This document shows positions 8,605 to 16,600 of a DNA stretch of 64,000 bases, one piece after another. The first letter of the stretch is position 1. Each line of letters starts with the position of its first letter. The DNA lies in NCBI RefSeq assembly GCF_025567285.1, contig NZ_JAOQJT010000006.1:124001-188000 (forward strand). Reading direction: 5' to 3'. Made by a program: the position numbers and the translations under genes. This stretch comes from Coprococcus aceti (GTDB lineage Bacteria > Bacillota > Clostridia > Lachnospirales > Lachnospiraceae). The notes beneath the pieces were generated by a model, which did not search any database, was not told where the DNA came from, and saw only the letters and a list, made by a program, of their open reading frames with translations.

Positions 8605-10218
8605 ATGCGAATAGATCAGAGGAAGAAATGGTATCAGAAGATCAAATACAATAAGAATTTTAAGATAGTGAGTTTCATAACTATAATTCTGGTATGTGTT
8701 GTCGGATATATGATGATAACAGGTAAAAACAGAGTAGGCGAAGAGACTGATGATAACAACGATGGCAATTCAGTGGAGACCATAGTTATAGAAGCTCCGG
8801 ATGATCCGGTGGGAGATTTGAAGCAATATGTTGAAGCCGACACGGACAGTACAGAGATCGCGGAGTATGACTACACAATTCAGGGAGCAGGAACTGTGGC
8901 TTCAAAGAAGAAAGAGGATAAAGGCAGCAGCTCGTCCGGCACCGACAGAACCAGCGGGGGCAGCGGCTATGGCGGATCGTCAGTAGTTATATCCGGTATG
9001 GAGAACAGTGTCAGAGTCATCCTGACAAATGGCGGAGATTATTATCAGAGCTATGTGGAATTTACCTGCAGTACAGGATTTAACGTGACGAGCGATGGCA
9101 AGAAGAAAACCTACAAGGCGGATGAATTTGTATCACTTGGCAGCGACAACAAGGCCTCATCCATCATAGTTGAGCCTGAGAGTTCGGATGGAATGATAAC
9201 AGTATCGAGTCTCAGCAAATCAAGCGGCACCCCGAGGTATCACGGAGCCCTTGAGATAACAAAGGATTCGTCGGGATACATGATCATCAATCAGGTAGAT
9301 ATAGAACAGTATCTGTATGGGGTAGTGTCAAGTGAGGTTTCATCGAGCTACAGCCCGGAGGCACTCAAGGCTATGGCAATCTGTGCCAGAGGATTTACAT
9401 ATAGAAAGCTTGGAAGTAACTACAGGGGATACAATGCAGACCTTGATGACACAACATCGTGCCAGGTCTACAATAACTTCCCTGAGACGGGAAATTCCAT
9501 AGATGCAGTCCAGTCCACATCCGGAATTGTACCTACATATAACGGAGAGATCATAAATGCTGTATATTTCTCAACATCGTGCGGAACGACTACCACGAGT
9601 GACCAGGTGTGGGGCGGAAGCATGCCATATACCTGTACACGTATTCAGAATACGGCGCTGGACATCCCATATTTCAGCGATGAAGCGGCATTCAGGGATT
9701 TCATGGATGGCAAGACAGACACAGATGTGGTTGAGAGAAATCTTCCTATGTACAGGTGGACGGTTACATACACAGAAGATGAGATGAGAAATGCGGTTGA
9801 GACCGGCCTTTCAAGATGCTCGGATGTGTCTGCGACATCGGTTGGCAAGATCAAGTCAATAATGGTGACGGGAAGAGATGACAGTGGACTTGTGAAGGAA
9901 GTTACGATAACAGGCGACAAGGGAAGCGTGGTAGTCAGCGGCCAGAGCAATATCCGAGTTCTGTTCGCCACGGATGGCAAGGCTATAACAGAGCAGGATG
10001 GATCAGAGCTCACGGGCTGGACAGGCGTTCCAAGTAATTTCTACTATGTAAAGAAGGATAATGACACAGGACTCTACACACTTAAGGGCGGCGGATACGG
10101 ACATGGAGTCGGAATGAGTCAGAATGGTGCAAATGAACTGGCAAAGCTGGGATATACTGCAGCGCAGATAATAAGCCATTATTACAACGGAGCAGTTCTC
10201 AGTTCGGTTGAAAAGTAA
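8605..10218 (+). CDS. SpoIID/LytB-domain protein, membrane anchored
   Basis: SpoIID proteins cut glycan strands of peptidoglycan (lytic transglycosylase activity on denuded glycans), classically during engulfment in sporulation. The 537-residue protein has one N-terminal membrane segment (about 18-38) and a long low-complexity Ser/Gly/Asp linker (to about 130). An extracellular SpoIID domain follows, with VDIEQYLYGVVSSEV, YFSTSCGTTTT and the C-terminal signature GYGHGVGMSQNGA. I chose ATG 8605 because GGAG at 8593 is 8 bases upstream. An earlier ATG at 8545 lies inside the 6S terminator and has no ribosome site. Because of its length and linker it may be a LytB-type vegetative wall protein instead of SpoIID itself. 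Confidence 0.85.
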   Translation: MRIDQRKKWYQKIKYNKNFKIVSFITIILVCVVGYMMITGKNRVGEETDDNNDGNSVETIVIEAPDDPVGDLKQYVEADTDSTEIAEYDYTIQGAGTVASKKKEDKGSSSSGTDRTSGGSGYGGSSVVISGMENSVRVILTNGGDYYQSYVEFTCSTGFNVTSDGKKKTYKADEFVSLGSDNKASSIIVEPESSDGMITVSSLSKSSGTPRYHGALEITKDSSGYMIINQVDIEQYLYGVVSSEVSSSYSPEALKAMAICARGFTYRKLGSNYRGYNADLDDTTSCQVYNNFPETGNSIDAVQSTSGIVPTYNGEIINAVYFSTSCGTTTTSDQVWGGSMPYTCTRIQNTALDIPYFSDEAAFRDFMDGKTDTDVVERNLPMYRWTVTYTEDEMRNAVETGLSRCSDVSATSVGKIKSIMVTGRDDSGLVKEVTITGDKGSVVVSGQSNIRVLFATDGKAITEQDGSELTGWTGVPSNFYYVKKDNDTGLYTLKGGGYGHGVGMSQNGANELAKLGYTAAQIISHYYNGAVLSSVEK

Positions 10219-10236
10219 CGGAGAGAATCACTAATT

Positions 10237-11229
10237 ATGAAGTTAAAGAAGCGCATAGTGCTCATATACCATAAAGTCAGATTGTTTATGGCAGAGATGA
10301 ATAAGGATCAGGTGGCGGCATTTGCGGCACAGTCTGCTTTTTTCCTGCTGCTGTCACTGTTTCCACTGGCGATGACGCTGCTTACATTTGTCAAATATCT
10401 GCCATTCACAGAGACCCAGGTGTTGGATATAATAAAGGAACTGTTCCCGAAGGAGATCAATTCCAATTTTGAATTCATGTTTGCAGAGATTTTCAACAGC
10501 AAGAGCTCATTGCTTGCCACCACAGCAACCATATTGCTCACAGTGTGGTCGGCGTCAAAGGGAACAATGGCTATAGGCCGCGGACTCACTTTCATGGCAG
10601 GCAAGGAGGACAGCGTCAATTATTTCCTCAGAAGAGCGATACACACTCTGTATACATTGATATTCTGTGTGATGCTGGTGGCGGTTATGGTCATATATAT
10701 CCTCGGCGATGTAGTTGTGTCAAAAATGCTGGTGCGGCTGGATTCGGTGGAGAGATTCCAACTGGTGGATACCGTTGCGAATATCCTGTCGATCGTCAAG
10801 ATAGCATTTGCCCCTACGGTTTTGTTTGGGGTTATGATCGTGGCATACTGGGCATTGCCGGTTGAGCGGGTGAGGATCAAGACCGCTGTGCCGGGAGCTG
10901 CATTTACGACCATACTCTGGATGCTTTTGTCATTTGGCGTATCAAGCTATATCAATATAGTGGGAATCAACACATATATGTATGGAAGCCTTGCAAGTGT
11001 GATATTGCTTGCGCTGTGGCTTTACATGTGTATGTACGTCATGCTGATAGGCGCGGAGATCAACAAATTCATGGATAATGGAATCCGGGGAATAAGAAGG
11101 CGTGCGCACAAGGCCGGGCGTAAGAAGAGACGACTTGAGAGGAAGAAAAAGCGTGCGGAGAAGAGGCGGATGCGAAAAAATCGACATTTAAAGATGGACG
11201 AAGAAGTTGATGTAGAAGTAGATAAATGA
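10237..11229 (+). CDS. YihY/UPF0761 family membrane protein
   Basis: The family (once annotated as RNase BN, wrongly) is of uncertain function and is widespread in bacteria. The 330-residue protein has an N-terminal amphipathic region with the typical DQVAAFAAQSAFFLLLSLFP and about six membrane segments between residues 30 and 270. A C-terminal tail of about 55 residues is extremely rich in Arg and Lys and should lie in the cytoplasm near nucleic acid or membrane phosphate groups. The gene starts 18 bases after the SpoIID-domain gene with GGAGAG upstream, so the two are probably co-transcribed. Confidence 0.88.
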   Translation: MKLKKRIVLIYHKVRLFMAEMNKDQVAAFAAQSAFFLLLSLFPLAMTLLTFVKYLPFTETQVLDIIKELFPKEINSNFEFMFAEIFNSKSSLLATTATILLTVWSASKGTMAIGRGLTFMAGKEDSVNYFLRRAIHTLYTLIFCVMLVAVMVIYILGDVVVSKMLVRLDSVERFQLVDTVANILSIVKIAFAPTVLFGVMIVAYWALPVERVRIKTAVPGAAFTTILWMLLSFGVSSYINIVGINTYMYGSLASVILLALWLYMCMYVMLIGAEINKFMDNGIRGIRRRAHKAGRKKRRLERKKKRAEKRRMRKNRHLKMDEEVDVEVDK

Positions 11230-11254
11230 AATAAAAGCCTCCTATTCTGGTGGA

Positions 11255-11527
11255 GTGGCAATTGATATTTTGGTAACTAAGGGGGCAGTCACAGCAAGTC
11301 TAGCAACAGGGTATACATTGTCTACGCTTCTTTCAGATATAATAAGTAACTATGGAAGTACTGATATTAGGTCTGCTGGTATTGAAAACTGGGGGTATAG
11401 ATTTAAATATGTAACAAATAGCAGTAAAGATGGATTTGATATTTATTTACTTACGTATAATAGTAAAGGAAGACTTGCAGATACAAAGAAAATAAAGAGT
11501 GAAAGATATAAAGCGATTTTGATATAA
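11255..11527 (+). CDS. Small AT-rich ORF of unknown function, possibly a fragment
   Basis: No family is recognised. From GTG 11255 it encodes 90 residues, and the frame is open back to 11222, giving a preceding SYSGG. The first 30 residues are hydrophobic and small-residue rich, the rest is charged and beta-like. The GTG has only a GGTGGA-like site directly before it. Base composition is much more AT-rich than the flanking genes, and a well-formed 2-TM protein gene follows after 14 bases. It could be a mature small secreted peptide with its immunity protein, or the broken 3' end of a larger transferred gene. Confidence 0.4.
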   Translation: MAIDILVTKGAVTASLATGYTLSTLLSDIISNYGSTDIRSAGIENWGYRFKYVTNSSKDGFDIYLLTYNSKGRLADTKKIKSERYKAILI

Positions 11528-11541
11528 AAAGGAGAAAATAT

Positions 11542-11721
11542 ATGAGAGAAAAAAAAGCTATACTTCTGTTAGTGCTTAGTGCATGTTTGTTTGCAATCGA
11601 TTTTATCTTAAAAGGAGATTTTGGTAAGGTGATGTTTTATATAATCTTATTGATAGGCTGGATATTACTTTTGGCATCAATTGCTTTACAAATAAAGAAA
11701 AAGAAACGGGAAGATGATTAA
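11542..11721 (+). CDS. Small two-span membrane protein
   Basis: The gene encodes 59 residues from ATG 11542 with a strong AAAAAGGAG about 6 bases upstream. There are two hydrophobic segments (about residues 5-20 and 29-49), a short polar loop (KGDFGK) and a basic tail KKKKRE. The composition is AT-rich like the ORF just before it. Small two-span proteins next to short hydrophobic secreted peptides are often immunity proteins, but that role is only an inference from context here. Confidence 0.55.
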   Translation: MREKKAILLLVLSACLFAIDFILKGDFGKVMFYIILLIGWILLLASIALQIKKKKREDD

Positions 11722-11859
11722 ATAGGAGTATGGTACTCGTAAGGTTTATTTTCACAATCAAGTTATATAATATTTCTGAAAATTGAATTGTTGTTGATCA
11801 TGACAGTATGACAAAAAAGATGTTGACTAACACCCACATGTAGGTATATTATCTCTACA

Positions 11860-12154
11860 GGCAGTGACGATGCAAAAGATACGTATGTCACCATCAGAGA
11901 GACCGGGTCAGCGGCTGAAAGCCAGGTCAGGTAAGAGTGCGTATTTAATTTCACATCAGAGCCACCACGGCTGAAGGATTGAAGATATCTGTTTTATCAG
12001 ATGACAGATGTTGGTCTGTGTAGGTTGTGGCGTGTGACGTGCGACAAACGTCTAATGAGAGTCAGACATGGACAAGATACATAGAGTGTCTGGAATCAGG
12101 GTGGTAACGCGGATATAATTCGTCCCTAGTATGTATAACATGCTAGGGACTTTT
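11860..12154 (+). promoter_or_regulatory. T-box riboswitch, phenylalanine specific, controlling pheST
   Basis: The leader senses uncharged tRNA-Phe and allows read-through into pheST. Visible parts are the AGAGAG motif and GGCTGAAAGCC distal-loop element of Stem I (about 11896-11928), a specifier TTC (Phe) at 11950-11952 followed by a purine, and the T-box core AGGGTGGTAACGCGG at 12098-12112. A competing terminator follows: GTCCCTAG.. pairs with ..CTAGGGAC at 12122-12150 and is followed by TTTT. The 5' boundary is approximate. Confidence 0.92.
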
Positions 12155-12163
12155 GCGTTTACA

Positions 12164-12403
12164 GGGTGACAAGCGGCTGCGATGCGCGAGCTTGCTCGCA
12201 TGCATCAGCAGACATTTGTCACCCGCGCGCGACATGAAACACGGAGCCCGGGAGGGCGGAGTGTGAATGCCGTGCAGGGATTGAGAGAGCGCGCAGCGCG
12301 GAGCAATCCCAGTAAACGCCAAAAAGAGGAATGAGCGCATAGCCCGATAGGGCGGAGCGCGAATTACTGTAGGAATTGCGGGAGCCGAGAGCGGAGCAAT
12401 TTC
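12164..12403. repeat. Array of five GC-rich hairpins, four with a common covarying architecture
   Basis: The 320-base gap between the T-box terminator and pheS holds a long hairpin at 12164-12224 (GGGTGACAA with TTGTCACCC, inner GCGAGC/GCTCGC). Four shorter hairpins follow at about 12239-12264, 12277-12310, 12335-12360 and 12374-12401. Each of the four has an outer stem, a purine internal loop whose 3' side is GGA or GGAG, a short GC inner stem and a small loop. The outer stems differ in sequence but all still pair. Hairpins two-three and four-five form two copies of a composite unit of about 96 bp. Function unknown. Confidence 0.75.
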
Positions 12404-12477
12404 GAGACTTATACACTAAGCAGAACACTAAATAGAAATGTATAAAAATCCCTAGAAATAGAAAAAGGAGAAACACG

Positions 12478-13497
12478 ATGAGAGACAAGTTGGAAGCCAT
12501 AAAGGCAGAGGCTCTTGCCAAGATCGAGAGCGCAGAGGTTGTATCGACACTTAACGATGTGAAGGTGGCGATACTCGGTAAGAAGGGAGAACTCACACAG
12601 GTTCTCAAAAGCATGAAGGATGTAGCACCGGAGGATAGACCAAAGGTAGGCCAGATGGTAAATGAGGCGCGTCAGGCCATCGAGACAGCCCTTGATGAGA
12701 AGACAAAGTCCATCAACAGGGCACTCCGTGCAGAGAAGATGAAGAGAGAGACCATAGATGTAACTCTTCCAGGAGTGAAGAAGCTTACAGGACACAGACA
12801 TCCAAACCAGATAGCACTTGAAGATCTGGAGAGAGTATTCATCGGTATGGGTTACGAGATAGTTGAGGGACCAGAGGTAGAGTATGACAAGTACAACTTT
12901 GAGCTGCTGAACATTCCTGCAAATCACCCTGCAAAGGATGAGCAGGATACATTCTATGTTACAAAGGATATCCTCCTTCGTACACAGACATCACCTGTTC
13001 AGGCAAGAATCATGGAGAAGGGCAATCTTCCGATCAGAATCCTCTCACCTGGACGAGTATTCAGAGCTGATGAGGTAGATGCAACACATTCACCATCGTT
13101 CCATCAGGTAGAGGGACTTGTAATAGATAAGGGAATCACCATGGCTGACCTCAAGGGAACACTGGCGCAGTGGGCAAAGGAGTTCTTCGGTGAGAACACA
13201 AAGGTCAAGTTCAGACCTCACCACTTCCCATTCACAGAGCCTTCAGCAGAGTGTGATATCACATGCTTCAAGTGCGGCGGCAAGGGATGCCGAGTATGTA
13301 AGGGCAGCGGCTGGATAGAGATCCTTGGCTGTGGTATGGTTCATCCAAAGGTTCTCCGCGACTGTGGAATAGATCCTGAGGTATATTCAGGATTTGCATT
13401 TGGAATCGGACTTGAGAGAGTAACACTTCTCAAGTATGAGATAGATGACATGAGACTTCTCTACGAGAACGACATGAGATTCTTAGACCAGTTTTAA
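12478..13497 (+). CDS. pheS: Phenylalanyl-tRNA synthetase, alpha subunit
   Basis: PheS is the catalytic subunit of the cytoplasmic alpha2-beta2 enzyme that charges tRNA-Phe. The 339-residue protein has an N-terminal coiled-coil tRNA-binding arm (about 1-90), then the class II core with motif 2 around FRADEVDATHSPSFHQVEG and motif 3 at GFAFGIGLERV. Four cysteines at about 259-273 (C-x4-C-x2-C-x5-C, then C-x2-C style) form the zinc-like knuckle seen in many Firmicutes PheS proteins. The start has AAAGGAG 8 bases upstream. It is expressed from the T-box leader and followed by pheT. Confidence 0.97.
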   Translation: MRDKLEAIKAEALAKIESAEVVSTLNDVKVAILGKKGELTQVLKSMKDVAPEDRPKVGQMVNEARQAIETALDEKTKSINRALRAEKMKRETIDVTLPGVKKLTGHRHPNQIALEDLERVFIGMGYEIVEGPEVEYDKYNFELLNIPANHPAKDEQDTFYVTKDILLRTQTSPVQARIMEKGNLPIRILSPGRVFRADEVDATHSPSFHQVEGLVIDKGITMADLKGTLAQWAKEFFGENTKVKFRPHHFPFTEPSAECDITCFKCGGKGCRVCKGSGWIEILGCGMVHPKVLRDCGIDPEVYSGFAFGIGLERVTLLKYEIDDMRLLYENDMRFLDQF

Positions 13498-13502
13498 GTA
13501 TG

Positions 13503-13574
13503 TGTCAAGTTTTCTGTGAAAACTTGACATGCAGCTCCAGCCATTTGCCGAAGGCAAATTTTGCATGGCTGGAG
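13503..13574 (+). other. Two hairpins in the pheS-pheT gap
   Basis: The 104-base gap contains an 11-bp perfect hairpin (TGTCAAGTTTT at 13503-13513 with its complement at 13519-13529). Directly after it is a second hairpin, CTCCAGCCAT at 13535 with ATGGCTGGAG ending at 13574, nested with TTTGCC/GGCAAA. Neither has a T run, so they are not typical terminators. They may act as mRNA processing or stability elements that set the PheS:PheT ratio, or they may be inserted small repeats. Confidence 0.6.
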
Positions 13575-13601
13575 TTCAATGATAAATAGGAGGACAAATA
13601 G

Positions 13602-16031
13602 ATGAATACACCAATTTCATGGATAAAGGCATATGTTCCTGATCTGGACGTGACAGCTCAGGAGTTTGTAGACGCCATGACTCTCTCAGGATCACATGTA
13701 GAGGGTTACGAACAGAAGGATAAGAATCTTGACAAGATTGTTGTCGGCAAGATTCTCACTATGGAGAAGCATCCGGATGCGGACAAGCTTGTAGTATGTC
13801 AGGTAGATGTTGGACAGGCGGAGCCTCTTCAGATCGTGACCGGAGCAAAGAATGTAAAGGTCAATGATCTCATCCCACTTGTACTTGACGGTGGTAAGGT
13901 TGCGGCAGCACACGGCGACAACAATGAGTACCCTGACGGAATCAAGATCAAGAAGGGCAAGCTCAGAGGCGTTGAGTCAAATGGTATGATGTGCGGTATA
14001 GAGGAGCTTGGTTCATCAAGAGACTTCTATCCGGAAGCACCGGAGGATGGCGTGTATGTATTCCCGGTGGAGTCAGGTGTGAAGCCGGGCGATGACGCTG
14101 TGAAGGCACTTGGACTTGACGATGTTGTTGTCGAATACGAGATCACATCCAACAGAGTTGATTGTTTCTCAATGATCGGTATGGCAAGAGAGGCAGCAGC
14201 TACATTTGACAAGTCATTTTACCCACCAGTGGTAACAAAGACAGGAAATGACGAGGACGTCAATGACTATATATCAGTAGAGGTAAAGGATCCTGACCTC
14301 TGCCCTAGATACACAGCAAGGGTTGTCAAGAACCTGAAGATCGGACCTTCACCAAAGTGGATGCAGCAGAGACTTGCTTCACAGGGAATCCGTTCGATCA
14401 ACAACCTTGTCGATATAACAAACTACGTTATGGAAGAGTACGGACAGCCAATGCACGCATATGATCTCAGCACCATAGCCGGCAACAAGATCGTTGTTCG
14501 CCGTGCAAATGACGGAGATACATTTGTAACACTTGATGGACAGGAGAGAAAGCTCGACCATGACGTTCTGATGATCTGTGACGGTGAGAAGGAGATCGGT
14601 ATCGCCGGAATCATGGGCGGCGAGAATTCCATGGTAACAGACAGTATCGATACACTGCTCTTTGAGGCAGCTTGCTTCGATGGAACAAATATCAGACTTT
14701 CATCGAGAAGAATTGGACTTGCAACTGATGCGGCAGCCAAGTTCACAAAGGGACTTGATCCAAATCTTGCAATGGAGGCAATAGACAGGGCATGTCAGCT
14801 CATCGAGGAGATGGGCGCAGGTGAGGTAGTCGGCGGAGCTGTTGACGTGTATCCAAATCCTGTACAGGACAAGAAGCTTCCATTTGAGCCTGACAAGATG
14901 AATGCGCTTCTCGGAACAGAGGTTGAGCCTGAGAAGATGCTGTACTACTTCGGCAGACTTGGTCTCACATACGATGCAGAGACAAACACTCTGGATGTGC
15001 CAAGCTTCAGACAGGATCTGAACTGCATGGCAGATCTGGCAGAGGAGGTTGCAAGATTCTACGGATACGACAACATTCCTGTATCACTTCCAAGAGGTGA
15101 GGCAACAGTTGGTAAGCTCCCATACGACCAGATGATCAATGCCATCGCAAGGGATGTCCTTGAGGCAAATGGTTTCTCGGGCGGTATGTGCTACTCATTC
15201 GAGAGCCCTAAGGTATTTGACAAGCTGCTCCTGCCTGCTGACAGCGAGTTCAGAAAGACAGTTACAATAGCAAATCCTCTCGGTGAGGACTTCAGTATCA
15301 TGAGAACAGTATCACTGAACGGTGTTCTCACATCACTGGCAACAAATTATAATAGAAAGAACAAGATCGCAAGACTTTATGAGTTCGGAAATGTATACCT
15401 TCCAAAGTCACTTCCACTCACAGAGCTTCCAGAGGAGAGAATGAAGCTGACTATCGGTATGTATGGTCAGGGAGATTTCTTTGATCTCAAGGGAGTTCTC
15501 GAGGAGCTTACAGACAAGGTTGGACTTAAGGGTCAGGTGACATACGAGCCTGAGTCGGAGTACACATTCCTTCATCCGGGCCGTCAGGCAAAGCTCAAGA
15601 AGGGCAACCTGACAATTGGATTTATCGGACAGGTACATCCTGAGGTATGTGACAACTACAACCTTAAGGGGGAGGTATATGTTGCAGTTATAGATATGCC
15701 TACACTGGTTATGCTGTCAAGCTTCGACATCAAGTATGAAGGAATTGCAAAGTTCCCTGGAAGTACAAGAGATCTGAGTCTTGTTGTGGACAAGGAAATA
15801 TTTGTCGGACAGATAGAGGAAGTCATAAAGAAATGTGGCGGCAAGCTGCTTGAGAGCTACAAGCTCTTCGATGTATACGAGGGTGAGCAGATCGCAAAGG
15901 GCAAGAAGTCAGTGGCTTACACAATGACATTCCGTGCTAAGGATAGAACACTTGAGACATCAGAGGTCGATGGAATCATTGCCAAGATCCTCAAGGAGCT
16001 CGGCAAGCTCGGAATCGAGATCAGAGCGTAA
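13602..16031 (+). CDS. pheT: Phenylalanyl-tRNA synthetase, beta subunit
   Basis: PheT builds the heterotetramer, edits mischarged Tyr-tRNA-Phe and binds the tRNA. The 809-residue protein has the full bacterial architecture: an OB-fold EMAP-like domain (about 40-155), the B3/B4 editing domain (about 210-390), the B5 domain (about 400-475), a catalytic-like core without activity, and the C-terminal ferredoxin-fold anticodon-binding domain (about 715-809, starting near KFPGSTRDLSL). ATG 13602 follows GGAGGA by about 8 bases. It is downstream of pheS and ends before a long-stem terminator. Confidence 0.97.
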   Translation: MNTPISWIKAYVPDLDVTAQEFVDAMTLSGSHVEGYEQKDKNLDKIVVGKILTMEKHPDADKLVVCQVDVGQAEPLQIVTGAKNVKVNDLIPLVLDGGKVAAAHGDNNEYPDGIKIKKGKLRGVESNGMMCGIEELGSSRDFYPEAPEDGVYVFPVESGVKPGDDAVKALGLDDVVVEYEITSNRVDCFSMIGMAREAAATFDKSFYPPVVTKTGNDEDVNDYISVEVKDPDLCPRYTARVVKNLKIGPSPKWMQQRLASQGIRSINNLVDITNYVMEEYGQPMHAYDLSTIAGNKIVVRRANDGDTFVTLDGQERKLDHDVLMICDGEKEIGIAGIMGGENSMVTDSIDTLLFEAACFDGTNIRLSSRRIGLATDAAAKFTKGLDPNLAMEAIDRACQLIEEMGAGEVVGGAVDVYPNPVQDKKLPFEPDKMNALLGTEVEPEKMLYYFGRLGLTYDAETNTLDVPSFRQDLNCMADLAEEVARFYGYDNIPVSLPRGEATVGKLPYDQMINAIARDVLEANGFSGGMCYSFESPKVFDKLLLPADSEFRKTVTIANPLGEDFSIMRTVSLNGVLTSLATNYNRKNKIARLYEFGNVYLPKSLPLTELPEERMKLTIGMYGQGDFFDLKGVLEELTDKVGLKGQVTYEPESEYTFLHPGRQAKLKKGNLTIGFIGQVHPEVCDNYNLKGEVYVAVIDMPTLVMLSSFDIKYEGIAKFPGSTRDLSLVVDKEIFVGQIEEVIKKCGGKLLESYKLFDVYEGEQIAKGKKSVAYTMTFRAKDRTLETSEVDGIIAKILKELGKLGIEIRA

Positions 16032-16103
16032 TAGTTGATAACCACTGCCGGGAAGCCGCATGTGGTGTAGATCTGGTTTAGCATGATCGATATTATATAT
16101 TTT

Positions 16104-16171
16104 AAATACCACCTGGTAACAGATCGTAAATGAGGTGTACCCCAGAAGGTCTGTTACCGGGTGGTATTTTT
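16104..16171 (+). terminator. Terminator of the pheST operon
   Basis: A 20-bp stem pairs 16104-16123 with 16150-16169, with a 26-nt loop and a run of T bases at the 3' end. The same stem could serve as a terminator in the other direction, since it begins with AAA. Confidence 0.85.
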
Positions 16172-16337
16172 ATGTTGAACGCTGAGAGGCGGGATGGTAA
16201 GGTATGTAAAAGGATTTTTACACTGTATCCGGGGCAAGGACAAAGCCTTTTGATGGAAAATATGTGATATGGGTGTTAGCATTTGCTCAGATAGAGAACT
16301 CAGAGTGATTGATAAAGGAGGTAAAAGAGGAAAAAAC

Positions 16338-16466
16338 ATGGAGATTGGAAATAAGATAAAGGAAGCGAGAAATGGAGCTGGGTTAACCCAGGATCAGGCT
16401 GCTGAGAAGATTATGGTTTCGAGGCAGACGATATCCAACTGGGAAAATGGAGTTTCCCATAGTTAA
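16338..16466 (+). pseudogene. XRE-family membrane regulator, 5' part, split by the mobile element
   Basis: The first 38 residues form a classic HTH_3 DNA-binding domain (KIKEAR...LTQDQAAEKIMVSRQTISNWENG). At that point the reading frame enters the mobile element and stops after four foreign residues (VSHS). The continuation is at 24682-25163: joining the two parts across the shared GGA gives NWENG-KTMPD in frame, the usual XRE sequence. ATG 16338 is preceded by AGAGGA; an AAAGGAGG is further upstream. The truncated peptide may still fold as a DNA-binding domain, but it lacks the membrane part. Confidence 0.88.
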
Positions 16467-16471
16467 AGATA
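16452..16471 (+). repeat. Left terminal inverted repeat of the element
   Basis: It begins GTTTCCC and continues through TTAAAGATA. It matches the reverse complement of the right end at 18 of 20 positions (mismatches at the 8th and 11th bases). Confidence 0.88.
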
Positions 16472-16515
16472 CAACACCAAAGATAACGAATCCACGCTTA
16501 TATGATACTGCATGA

Positions 16516-16564
16516 AAAAAGGTACTTGATAAAAGCAATGAAGCGCAATATCAAGTACCTTTTT
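16516..16564. terminator. Terminator downstream of the FtsX permease gene
   Basis: A 16-bp perfect stem (16516-16531 with 16549-16564) has A and T runs at its outer ends. It lies 37 bases beyond the stop of the minus-strand permease gene, near the left end of the element. Confidence 0.85.
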
Positions 16565-16600
16565 GATTTGTTTTTTACATGGTTATTAAGAAAATTACTC

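Noticed and set aside
12164..12403. CRISPR array
   Set aside because: The repeats are two short composite units with pairing stems, not identical repeats with unique spacers; no cas genes are nearby.
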